From positions 187,650,716 to 187,714,715 of the forward strand of contig CP136066.1 in the NCBI GenBank assembly GCA_032622095.1: DNA of 64,000 bases, in the 5' to 3' direction. A program made the position numbers and the translations under genes. The notes below the pieces were generated by a model that made no database searches, was not told the origin of the DNA, and saw nothing but the letters and a program-made list of their open reading frames with translations. Each line of letters begins with the position of its first letter. Position 1 is the first letter of the stretch. Source of the stretch: Siphonodentalium dalli (Eukaryota > Mollusca > Scaphopoda > Gadilida > Siphonodentaliidae). Shown here piece by piece: positions 34,232-44,394 of this stretch.

Positions 34232-34800
34232 TTTTAGGGCCCTGCGAATGTTTTCTGATGTGCTCCATATTGGACACCAGGGTACATATTTGACAATTTC
34301 TACCTGATAATTGTGCGACAGTACAGTCGCATTACTTTTTACGTCAACATTGATCACTATCACTCGACAAATTTATTTCGGTCTATCGTATCAACCCCTA
34401 TCGGTCTATCGTATTAACCGCATATCCAATTATCCACATGTAACCAACCAAACCTCTAATCCTGGTCCAATTTATTACATCGGTATAGTCGAGTTATGTA
34501 CATATTTTTATCATGTGATCAATACTTATGTCTATGGTATTACGTGTACTATGCGTATAGGTATACAATTGCTATTCCTTTCTATATAATTCTGGTGCCA
34601 TCTATAGAGATAGAGATAATTTCAGAACCCCCCCCCCCAAATTTTATACAATTGTCGCTACAGTATAGTCGCGATGCATTACATGGCAACATTGATCGCT
34701 TTAGCTCTACTAATTTATGTCAGTTCATCGTATGAACTCCTTTTACTCCATATAACCAACCCAACCCAACATCTCACCAAAACCAAAGGTCCCAAGTCAA
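34232..34800. other. No gene; diverged duplicate blocks and a C run
   Basis: GCGACAGTACAGTCGCATTA...CAACATTGATCACT near 34313 resembles CGCTACAGTATAGTCGCGAT...CAACATTGATCGCT near 34656, an old ~345-bp duplication. A C run lies at about 34627-34637. Confidence 0.5.
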
Positions 34801-35095
34801 GGTCCAAAATCCCCAACACACTGATGTGAGGTATAATGATAACTCCATCTAAATAACCAATATAAGGATGTGAGGTATAATGATAACTCCATCTAAATAA
34901 CCAATGTAATGATGTGAGGTTTAATTATAACTCCATCTACATAACCTGCAATATAAGGATGTGAGGTTTAATGGTAACCCCATCCACGTAACCAATATAA
35001 GGATGTGAGGTTTAATGATAACCCCATCCGCATAACCAATATAAGGATGTGAGGTTAATGATAACTCCATCCACATAACTAATAAATATGTCTGA
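34801..35095. repeat. ~44-bp tandem repeat, about six copies
   Basis: GGATGTGAGGTTTAATGATA followed by ACTCCATCTACATAACCAATATAA-like text (given by position) is repeated about six times. The small antisense frame at 34921-35106 is a by-product. Confidence 0.9.
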
Positions 35096-35399
35096 AAATT
35101 AAACACAAAAATTAAATTCCATGATGGCGTCCAATATGGACTACCCGGTACCTAATTCTGCTCCAAAAACATGTATTTTGAATATATGGATGTTTATGGG
35201 GAGAAACCGATTATTTCAATGACATTTTAATTCACTTGGGGCCAAAACCCGACCTACATGTACGGGAGCGCGTTTTGCGCGCGACTGTATCTTCAGCATA
35301 TATATGTGCATCTTTAATAAGCCAACAATTGGAATCCCAACAGAGAAGATTGGCGTGGGTCCCCTTGCGCATAGACATCATTGATGATCTCTATGGGAA

Positions 35400-35850
35400 T
35401 CAAAATTGACATTTAATAGACAATTTCGATTAACCGCAATAAGCCCAATGAGAATGCAATAAGACATTCCTTATTAAGCTTAACCGCAATTACTTCCCAT
35501 TGCACTTAAACACAATTAATATCTCTCTCATTAGATCACCCTTCTGCAAATAGTAGAATAATCCTATATTTGTTCCACCCATTGTACCATGGAGATGGAC
35601 TACATCACCTGAATTATAAGGAGTTTAAGTACTATATATAATATATTATTCCTTATTAAGAGATTCATTATTGGGCTTTATCAGCGCAATTTGAATATTC
35701 TTCATTGCGCTTAAGCGCAATTAAATATTCCATTATTGCGCTTAAGCACAATAGAGATTCCCTTATTCCCTTATTGAGCTTATAAGCGCAATAAGGAATA
35801 TCCCTTATTGTGCTTAAGCACAATTAGCTCTTGTGCTTAATTAAAAAAAA
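35400..35850. repeat. Cluster of TTGCGCTTAAGCGCAAT palindromes
   Basis: Variants of ATTGCGCTTAAGCGCAAT and CTTATTGAGCTTATAAGCGC recur many times in both orientations, mixed with CCTTATT phrases. This makes a self-complementary tract. It resembles in theme, but not in order, the GCGC-rich interior of the element at 29771. Confidence 0.7.
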
Positions 35851-36261
35851 AATTATAATTGTATTGTAACTATTGGTTTGTCCTTTAATATTTCCATACA
35901 TCATGCCCACATATATTATAATAGAATAGTACTGTTATTATTAATAGTGCTCGTAGTAGTTAATACCACCTTACCGTCAATATTCTAGCATGGTTAGTTT
36001 CAAAATCATAACGTTAATTGTTATTACTATTTGTGTGTACTGTATATGTACATCAGTCATCAATTGAGAAACTTAAGCACAGCCTGGTTGAATATCTACC
36101 ATATATGGTGGGTTATTCCCACATTCAAGCTGTTGGTGTCATTCATGTTATTTTGCATGCGAAGTGGTAGACCCCCCCCCCCCCAATAGCTTATCAATAC
36201 CACTCAGGACAGTGGGTGTTTTTCCTCAATTAATTGAATTTCTTGTTTCATGTAATTCCCT
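35851..36261. other. No gene; poly(C) tract at about 36172-36184
   Basis: AT-rich apart from the C run. Nothing recognised. Confidence 0.4.
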
Positions 36262-36459
36262 TTAACCCTTCGATGACTGGAGCTTCCTGAAAATTTGCGA
36301 AAACCCTGTGCCAATGCAACATTTACCTTGTCCTTGTGAGCCAGTGCATGCTCTTATACATACGCGAGGCTCCCAATGGGATACTCGCATATATAAGAGA
36401 ATGCTCTGGCACATGATCTTTAATGATGCACCAGCGCAGTTCCGGTCATTAAATGGTAA
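36262..36459. mobile_element. TTAA-type MITE, CCCTTTCATGG type
   Basis: Starts TTAACCCTTCGATGACTGG. It ends with ATCTTTAATGATGCACCAGC and a decayed TCATTAAATGGTAA. It has a partial hairpin region (about 36310-36412) with inner GGCTCCCAATGGGATAC. Same architecture as 13629-13882. Confidence 0.65.
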
Positions 36460-36872
36460 TCTAACCGTATATCTAGCAACTATAGTTCGTGCATGCATGG
36501 CTATACCAATATCCGACGGAAATTGGCAAAACGATGCCCGCGCAGTGGATGAACGGAAGTAATAATTTGTACGCGTTTTTCATAGTACTGTAATTCGAGG
36601 CTGATAAACATCGTTGTTTAGTGCAAACAAGTGGCAAGAATTATTTTCAAACAGCTAAACGTCGATCGGAGTGTCGGTTGTAAGCACACCGAATCGGACC
36701 TCTATAATACCTCCGGTTATCACCGGTGACGCATGTAGGCGTTGGAATATGAATGGTTTTGTTGTTTAACTCCATAAAATCGTTTTCTGGTAACCGGGTG
36801 TTTGTCGCCCACAGTACCACCTACATATCTTCTTCGTCTATCCAGCCAGCATTAGCCAACATCGAGTATAAT
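36460..36872. other. No gene seen
   Basis: Unique-looking DNA with no supported feature. Confidence 0.35.
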
Positions 36873-37247
36873 AGAGACCTTTCGCAAAATCACGATTACG
36901 ATTACGGATAGGATATATTGTCCTAGTAAGTGGACACCATCACAACTAACATTCGATGGTTAATTGGAGAGACGACATATGGCCCACTCTATTCAGTTAC
37001 ACATATATATATTTGATGGAAAATGTACTGTGTGTTTCTTTCAGATCCCATGTTCTTTCCGTGTGTTATACACCACATGGATAATGTTAGAGCATCCCCA
37101 AGCAAGACCGGTGGCACATCTGCAGTAATTAAACTGAGTGGGGTACATTTCGTCTCACATAACCCCCGAATTTTGGCCGTATACTGGAAGGATATTATCC
37201 ATATCCGTAATCGACTAATCGTATTCGTAATTTTGCGAAAGGTCTCT
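36873..37247. mobile_element. MITE with AGAGACCTTTCGC termini
   Basis: AGAGACCTTTCGCAAAATCA plus CGATTACG blocks at 36873-36910 are inverted at about 37195-37247, ending GCGAAAGGTCTCT. AAT or ATAA directly abuts both ends, a probable 3-4 bp duplication. The ORFs across it are by-products. Superfamily not assigned. Confidence 0.75.
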
Positions 37248-37409
37248 AATAACACTCCGCCTCGTATTACTTGCAGTACTATGAAAACGCGTACATATAA
37301 TTACTGCCGTTTATCCCCAGTGATGCCTGTCATGCTTAACAATAATAGTTTGATATGACTATATCAATGAGAATTGAAAGATCCGCTAATATATCTAATG
37401 CATGCTTGC

Positions 37410-38114
37410 TCATCTGTGAGGGAAAGATTTCTGCCTTGTAAGCAGCGAAGTGCTTGATTTCTGTCTTATTAAGATCGAGCTGGTTGTCCGAGTTAATACA
37501 TGAGCGTCATCTCTATTAGTCCGCATTCCTGCTCCTTTGTTAGCACTTGACCTGTAGATCTCACCCTTCTCTTGTAAACGCTTTGTCACTTTAAGAACGG
37601 TCACAGCTTTCCTGAAGCGATCGGCAGTTTTTCCACTAGTCTTGGAATTTTGATTGAGATTTTCTTTTGGATCCACGATTTGTTCGTCCTTTGGTGCAGC
37701 CTCTCGTCTGAATGATTTCGCGAGCTGCTCCTGCCACAATAGGTACAACTCAACCAACATTTCCTTAGATGTCTGCTCCCGAATTCTTCCACCAGATTGT
37801 GAAAATTCGAAAGCGGAAACTGGACGATACGTGTTGTCAATGGAAGAGCATTTACTTTGACCCTTGTTCCGAGAATGTCGATATTGAACAGGTAGACATT
37901 CGCTCGAAGCTTTCTGCGGAACGATGACGTCACTAGCTGCACAGTACTCACTCACGTTTGTCGAGCTGGCCCGGGAATGAGTTGAACGCACCCCGGATTT
38001 AGGACGGAGGCTAATCGAACGCGTACTCGAAGGTGGTTGTGGCTGGATCCGTTCTTGTGACGTAGACGCAGAAGAAAATGGTCTATGACCGCGTCCCATA
38101 GAACTAGTCGACAT
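37410..38114 (-). CDS. Uncharacterised Ser/Arg/Lys-rich protein, 234 residues
   Basis: This frame is much longer and less AT-biased than chance frames nearby, which suggests real coding. The product is basic and polar. A low-complexity N-terminal half (1-100) is rich in Ser, Thr and Arg. A probable amphipathic helix at about 112-136 contains KEMLVELYLLWQEQLAKSF, and a second helical stretch lies at about 163-186. The C-terminal tail at 208-234 repeats RQKS (residues 217-220 and 227-230) in similar contexts. There is no signal peptide or membrane segment. I do not recognise the family; a largely disordered intracellular protein is the most one can say. The start is the first ATG in frame. A donor-like CAG|GTGAGA on this strand near 38386 hints at an upstream 5' UTR exon. 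Overlapping frames on both strands (37601-37951, 37654-37860) are shadows. Confidence 0.6.
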   Translation of the reverse strand: MSTSSMGRGHRPFSSASTSQERIQPQPPSSTRSISLRPKSGVRSTHSRASSTNVSEYCAASDVIVPQKASSECLPVQYRHSRNKGQSKCSSIDNTYRPVSAFEFSQSGGRIREQTSKEMLVELYLLWQEQLAKSFRREAAPKDEQIVDPKENLNQNSKTSGKTADRFRKAVTVLKVTKRLQEKGEIYRSSANKGAGMRTNRDDAHVLTRTTSSILIRQKSSTSLLTRQKSFPHR

Positions 38115-39639
38115 ATTTGAGGTTAAGTCTGATTGTTAACTGACTTCACACGTCGTAACTAATGTATTGAACAGTGATGATATCTATTGTCACGATATTG
38201 CAATACAATGAAACATCGCATGCAAGTGAATCATCATGATAACACGTATAGATAGTTTCAACGCTGTATAGTTGGAATTTAATCCACCGGGTCTCTTCTT
38301 TCAATGTGTTTGTTGGCACGTGATCTCGGTTGTTCGGGCACTTGCTATATTATTTTCAGAGCAGTCTGCATGCAGTATCTCACCTGAAATAAAAGGCACG
38401 AATAGTGAATGTGGATAGAACGTGACAATTGACCGCAGATGAATTGGTCCATGCCAGGCACTACATCAAAGCAACACAAACAACGCCACCAACTATTCTG
38501 ATTCATTTATCTTGGAAAGTTTTTCCGTTGCTTACTGAATCAAAGCAATTTAAGTGTACTACCTCAAACCTGCCCTGCAAGTCACAACTAATTAAGTGTC
38601 GCCAAAAATGAATCTCTTCGACATGTTAGTCCAATTAGCTCTGGCATGCATGATTGATCATTACTATAAGCCTTGTTAATATCAGGTGATTTCCAGGACC
38701 TCTGTCATTATTGGCACTTGGATGTCAAATTTTCATACGGCATGTCGTGTGCTCACCGTCAAAGTCTCATGCATAATCACATTGAAACCACCTTTCGGTA
38801 TGTATAACCTATACGTCATAATGTGTGTCCGCTTTTACAACACCGCTGCATAGCCCTTTTCGCACTTGGGCCAAATAAATGTATTTGTGTTGTGCTATAT
38901 GAGGAAAATATCCTCATATTAGACGTTGTTCGTCGCAGGCTTTGTGACGAAGAGGAATTATTAAAAATGGTTAGTCAATAATCTAGTGCGCTTTTAAAAC
39001 GTCGCATTGTGTGTAATGAAAGGGATATCGATAGTTAAGATTCAGGGGCCACGGGCGGAGCGGGTATTCAGTGGGTATAATGATGGTGTTTCCCTGCAGC
39101 CTTGTCAATATGTCATTCAAAGAACGGAAAATCACCACAAAGATAGGGACATCACAACAACCAGCGTCTAACAATACGTAATATAGATTACTTATTCAGA
39201 TCTATCTATTCCATACAATGAACAGTGCAGCGAATACAATGCCCCGTATATGGGTTTGTTGTGTTGCACACTGTGTCACGTTCTCTCATATGTTCTTTGA
39301 CAATTATAGTTGCAATTCTTTGTATATTTTGAAAGGCAACTAAGCTAATGTATACTATACTTCTATTCTATATTGACTAGAATATTTGTAAATGTACTTA
39401 AAATACCTGGTCTTTCTTGTGAGTTTATGAAAGTAGAGTTGTGAAGTAATAGTCGATTACTGTAAATCGTCTTCAAACGTTACGGTTATCACTTCATATT
39501 TTCAAAGACGGCCCATCCGTTTTGATATCATAACACTTTAAATTTGAATAACCCACAATTCTTTACGAGAAATAATTCGACAGTAACAAGGAGGACATCC
39601 GCGGTAGTGTTTGATGGGCATACGATATATCAGGGCCCG
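38115..39639. other. No further coding sequence seen
   Basis: Presumed 5' flank of the minus-strand gene. Small palindromic phrases (GAGGAAAATATCCTC near 38900) but no repeat array or gene. Confidence 0.4.
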
Positions 39640-40670
39640 GAAGCTACGTCACTAAAATAATCTCTAAACCGTGGCTTCACACGTTCGGGAATCTACGTGA
39701 CTAATGTAATCTCTAAACCGTCGATTCACACGTTCAGGAACCCACGTCACTGTTGTAACCTCTAAACCGTCGCTTCACACGTTCAGGAACCTACGTCACT
39801 AATGTAATCTCTAAACCGTCACGTCACACGTTCAGGAACCTATGTCACTAATGTAATATATAAACCGTCGCTTCACACGTTCAGGAACCTACGTCACTAA
39901 TGTAATATCTAAACCGTCATGCACTTCACACGTTCAGGAACCTACGTCACTAATGTAATCGCTAAACCGTCGCTTCAGACGTTCAGGAACCTACATCACT
40001 AAGGTAATCTCTAAACCGTCGTTTCAGACGTTCAGGAACCTACATCACTAACGTAATCGCTAAACCGTCGCTTCAGACGTTCAGGAACCTACGTCACTAA
40101 TTTAATCTCTAAACCGTCGCTTCAGACGTTCAGGAACCTACATCACTAAGGTAATCTCTAAACCGTCGCTTCACACGTTCAGGAACCTACGTCACTAAAA
40201 TAATCTCTAAACCGTGGCTTCACACGTTCGGGAACCTACGTCACTAATATAATCTCTAAACCGTCGCTTCACGCGTTCAGGAACCTACATCACTAAGGTA
40301 ATCTCTAAACCGTCGCTTCACACGTTCAGGAACCTACGTCACTAATGTAATCTTTAAACCGTCGCTTCATACGTCCAGGAATCTACGTCATTAATGTATT
40401 CTCTAAACCGTCGCGTCACACATTCAGGAACCTACGTCACTAATGTAATCTCTATACCATCGCTTCGCACGTTCAGGAACCTACGTCACTAATATAATCT
40501 TTAAATCGTCGCTTCACACGTTCAGGAACCTACGTCACTAATGTAATCTCTAAACCGTCGCGTCACACGTTCAGGAACCTACGTCACTAATGTAATCTCT
40601 AAACCGTCGTGTCACACGTTCAATATCCTATCACTAATGTAATCTCTAAACCGTCGCTTCATACGATTTA
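39640..40670. repeat. 49-bp satellite array, about 21 copies
   Basis: The unit reads CTCTAAACCGTCGCTTCACA, then CGTTCAGGAACCTACGTCAC, then TAATGTAAT. Starts at 39662 and 39711 give the 49-bp period. Units differ by point changes, some of them shared (CATCACTAAGG, TCAGACG), as in higher-order variation. There is a TGACGT-type half site in most units. No gene. Confidence 0.95.
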
Positions 40671-41352
40671 ATAGCTTATATCTACAACTCGTCCAGTTGA
40701 TGAGCTGGATATTTGTGGCTGGAGTTATTGTAGTTCGGGAATGAAAGGCATTATGTGCATTTTACGAACATCTATTAAACGGATGAGGTGTGTTTGATGT
40801 TCAAAATCGGAGGACAATCCATACCTATTTTCCTGGTAAATCTCAGTTATAAATATCACTTGTTAACAATTACTTATTTTTGAATGTTCATTGTATGTTT
40901 CCACCGTACTTGTATAGTTTATCCCGTCCCAATCGCATATATATATTTTTTTTTTTTTTATTTTTTGGTGTTACAGACGTGGGTTCCTGACCCTGTGTTA
41001 GTCGACCCTCAAAGAATAGTTTTATTTATCTGCACGGTCCCCCAAAAGCCCAAAATATTTCCGTTTTTCAAACATTTTTTTCCGACACCCACCACCTATT
41101 TGAAGAAAACGGTAATTTACGATGTTGGTATCATATTACATCGCAGGCATTATTATATTTTTCAAAAAATATATATGTTCTTGAATGTTTCATACACACA
41201 CTGGTTTTTTTTCTCAAATCGCTCGGACTGGCCAAATACCGCGAAAAGGACAACTTTAGAACAGTTTAACGGTACTTTTTCGTAACGGCATCGTGCTCTA
41301 TTTATTAAATAGTAACATTGTCCCATTAGAAAATAGTTCTGATTAGTAGGTA
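40671..41352. other. No gene; includes a dispersed family E fragment
   Basis: About 41130-41300 matches 53720-53890 inverted and 15070-15110 (CCGCGAAAAGGACAA, GGTACTTTTTCGTAACGGCA). The 133-codon frame at 40884-41285 overlaps poly(T) and this repeat and is not credible. Confidence 0.5.
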
Positions 41353-41492
41353 CAGTAATGCTCTAAGTAATCGACTTCTTAACCACAGAGAGCTTTCCGA
41401 TGAATGGCAGCAAGCCATATTTCCGACTAAATCCTGAAAAGTTACCCATAATTCTGCTGTGGTTAAGAATTCGATTACTTAGAGCATTACTG
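41353..41492. mobile_element. 140-bp Tc1/mariner-like MITE
   Basis: CAGTAATGCTCTAAGTAATC at the left is inverted as GATTACTTAGAGCATTACTG at the right. The terminal repeats extend ~35 bp to CTTAACCACAG/CTGTGGTTAAG. TA flanks both ends (41351-41352 and 41493-41494). The CAGT start and TA duplication are typical of Tc1/mariner-derived MITEs. Confidence 0.85.
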
Positions 41493-42069
41493 TAGTTGAT
41501 GCGCGGAAACTTGTTCACACATCAGTCCTTGCCCTAAATGTTAAGTCTTCACATTCACGAGATATGTTTTGGCTGACCGATAACAATCAGATTGGCAAAT
41601 ATTTCCAGAGCATATATAAGCGACAACATAAGCCTGGATTGTTTTATCTGCTGTATGTAACAATAAAGAGCGTTTTCGTTTAGTATGTTCCGTACATGCC
41701 ATATATATTCAATTTCATAGTCTGATACGTGACGGCCATATTGTTTGAGTATATTTTTTGGAATACAATCTACAGCGATCGCAGACAAGGATGTAAGTTC
41801 AGAATTCCAATTTGTGGGTTTAGTATTAATAGTATATGAGGATTTATTTGTTAAAACTTTCTTGGCGATTACTGCCCTTAGACTCTTGTTATGATTGTTG
41901 TAATAATACTAATATTATGCAATCACGCCTCGACCCTGGTTTGTTCATTCAAAGCAAAAATTCACACAGTACAGAACAAAATACTACATACCATGCACTA
42001 TGCGCCATGAAAGTTTTTACATATAAATCTGCATATATCTTTAATACTATAACCACAGGTCGGACTACT

Positions 42070-42335
42070 GAACGTGAATTTCTTGTCTACGAACTGTGTG
42101 TGCAAGAACCTACACAAAATGTATAAGGGATATGTGTTGATTTTATACACACAGTTGTGTATAAATGTGTAAAAATTTACCCATTTATGTGTAAAAATTG
42201 TTACACAATTTGTGTACGAATATGAAACTACACATATACTACACAAATATGTTTAAGATCAAAATTGAATAATGATTGTGTAGCAGGGCTACACATTTTG
42301 TGTAGAAAACCTACACATTAGTCATAAGAGTGTAC
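42070..42335. repeat. Cluster of ACACAAAATGTGTA palindromic phrases
   Basis: TACACAAAATGT, ACACAGTTGTGTATAAATGTG, TTACACAATTTGTGTACG, CTACACATTTTGTGTAG and similar phrases repeat in both orientations. The surrounding 41493-42069 shows no gene. Confidence 0.6.
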
Positions 42336-42399
42336 ATAAAGAGCGTTTTCCCACTTTAGTGTGGAACGTCAAACCTTGAAAGGAGTAAATCGATTTTTA

Positions 42400-42770
42400 T
42401 AACTCTCGTAGGCGGTCTCCCCAACTTTCAGCAGTTGAAAATATCACGCCTGACACAACTTTGGTGGAAATTTTAGACCAACATTAGCATATTTTTGTCA
42501 ACATTTTGGTCTGAAAGTGGCCATTAGTTGGACATTTTCCAACCGTACGAGGTGTCAGGTTTGAAATATCCATCAGTTAGAAAGCTTGAGGTACCAGTTA
42601 GAAAGTTCCAACTGAATGGGTGGGGGTGAGCGTAATTCTACGAACCTGGGAGATTGGTCTGTCTGATTCAAGGTGGTGCAATTTGACATTTCAAGGTTCA
42701 AATCCCCAGTGGGGACCCTCTAGACACGTCCCTGCATACGGAGAACTCGAATCCAGTAAGTAAGTATTTC
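42400..42770. repeat. Dispersed repeat family F, copy 1, with a B-box-like site
   Basis: TTGGTCTGAAAGTGGCCATT, AGTTGGACATTTTCCAACC, GTGTCAGGTT and a later GGGGACCCTCTAGACACGTCC recur in order at 53110-53470. GGTTCAAATCC at 42695-42705 matches a pol III B box, which hints at a tRNA-derived SINE end. The A box is unclear. Confidence 0.65.
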
Positions 42771-42969
42771 ATGTACTTCTCAACGACAAATGCAATTACT
42801 TGGTTCGTTTTATGTCATATGAAAATTATTTGTCGTTTCGATTGTTGACTAGATTGTATATAGAGGGGCCAATCCTACGTATCACTTAAGAACCTATACG
42901 ATATAGAAACCACACAATATCACACTAAAGATAATGATATGTAGCTTTTATACATTTTCTCAAGTATAT

Positions 42970-43431
42970 GTGACCCGCCATATCAAATCCAGTCGTAAGT
43001 CGGGATTTTTTTTTTACCCTGTGCCAATGCATTCTCTTATATATGCGAGTCGACCATGGGTCGCCTCGCATATATAAGAGAATGCATTGGCCTAACAATT
43101 TTTTTATCATATTTTTAAAATCAATGTTTCTTACAATTTTTAGGACATAAAATAAAAAACATCCATTACCCTGCAGGGAGCTTCACACATATATAGAAGC
43201 ATATAGAAGAGTGTCGTCTGCTCATGTTTGTCTGGGGCTCTGTATGGGTGAAATTATAAAATTGTTAAAGAATACAAGAAAACATTATTAAAATTGTAAA
43301 ATATTGTTATGCCAATGCATTCTCTTATATATGCGAGGCGACCTATGGTCGACTCGCATATATAAGAGAATGCATTGGCACAGGGTAAAAAAAAATCCCG
43401 ACTTACGACTGAATTTGATATGGCGGGTCAC
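42970..43431. mobile_element. GTGACCCGCC MITE, copy 4, complete
   Basis: GTGACCCGCC at 42970 and GGCGGGTCAC ending at 43431 are flanked by ATAT on both sides (42966-42969 and 43432-43435), the third copy to show a 4-bp duplication. The hairpin modules lie at about 43022-43090 and 43312-43379. The interior has GGAGCTTCACACATATATAG and TGTCGTCTGCTCATGTTTGT, as in copies 1 to 3. Confidence 0.9.
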
Positions 43432-43543
43432 ATATCTTCCGCATCTTTTAGCAGTTTTCATACATTTTCTCAACTGTATTGTTGTCGCTACTTTTAAAGA
43501 TGGCCTGTCCAATTTGACCCTAAATTAATCAACAGTTTCCATG

Positions 43544-43855
43544 TTAACCCTTTCCATACTAAATGGATTTCCCATTGAGTATAAAAGTATTTATTGGAAT
43601 GGTCTATTATTCATTTAGAGGGGGTGTTCAGGAAAAATGAACAGGCGGCGCGTGAAAAGACAGTCGATCTTCAGAAGGATTCATTATCATGGAGGAAAAT
43701 GTCCCCGAAATGGTCTTTTGTTGAACTTATTGTCTGAACATTTCCTAAAGGAACTACTCATCAATGAGTATTTAGTATAGAAAGGGTTAACTTATTATAT
43801 GAACATTTCCTAAGGAAACTACTCGTCAATGAGTATTTAGTATATAAAAGGTTAA
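43544..43855. mobile_element. TTAA-flanked MITE, CCCTTTCTATACTAAAT type
   Basis: TTAACCCTTTCCATACTAAA at 43544 and TTTAGTATAGAAAGGGTTAA ending at 43790. A second right-end copy follows immediately (43791-43855, ending AAAAGGTTAA), a tandem end duplication. The interior contains GGAGGAAAATGTCCCCGAAATGG-type text and CTACTCATCAATGAGTA. Related copies: 44089-44370 and 50679-51844. Confidence 0.8.
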
Positions 43856-43935
43856 TGTACAGCAATCAAAAATCGCGAAAAAAATACAAACCATAATCCA
43901 TCATTATAGTTGAGAACGAGTACAAAAGATCATAA

Positions 43936-44085
43936 TCCATAACGCTCTTTAAAATATTCCGCTTTTGGTGGGGCGGCGGGAGCATGGGCGCTCGACGGTC
44001 ATTCGATTTTTTGCTAGGTTGACAAAAAATTAAAACGTGATAAAACTTCCTCTTTGGAAAGTCGATATTTGGTCTCCAACATCTC
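43936..44085. repeat. Dispersed repeat family H, reference copy
   Basis: ACGCTCTTTA, then GGGAGCATGGGCGCTC, TTTTTGCTAGGTTGACAAA, AAAACTTCCTCTTTGGAAAG and TCGATATTTGGTC. Similar ordered blocks lie at 49080-49200, 55960-56145 and 26375-26548. Confidence 0.6.
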
Positions 44086-44088
44086 ATA

Positions 44089-44370
44089 TTAACCATTTCA
44101 ACACTAAATACTCAATGACGAGTAGTTCCCTTATTAACCCTTTCTATACTAAATAATCATTGACGAGTAGTTCCCTTGTGAAATGTTCAGATAATAAGAT
44201 AATAAGAATTTTCCACCTATGAATATGAATCATTTCGATCTTGTGTTATCTTTTTGAATCTCTGTTGTGTGCTCATATTACATAAACACCCCTCCAAATG
44301 AACAATAGACCATTCCAATGTATACTTTTACAACTGAATGTGAGAATCCATTTAGTATAGCAATGGTTAA
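44089..44370. mobile_element. TTAA-flanked MITE, CCCTTTCTATACTAAAT type, inverted
   Basis: TTAACCATTTCAACACTAAA at 44089 and TTTAGTATAGCAATGGTTAA ending at 44370. The left end block is duplicated (44089 and about 44134), mirroring the end duplication of the neighbour at 43544. Interior TGAACAATAGACCATTCCAA matches. Confidence 0.75.
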
Positions 44371-44394
44371 TATGCTCATGAGTACGAACTAATT

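Noticed and set aside
39640-40670. Regular short repeats that could suggest a CRISPR array
   Set aside because: There are no unique spacers; the entire 49-bp unit repeats. The same applies to the 47290-47960 and 34801-35095 arrays. The DNA is eukaryotic.
40884-41285. 133-codon hydrophobic frame resembling a membrane protein
   Set aside because: Its hydrophobicity comes from poly(T) tracts, and it overlaps a dispersed repeat.
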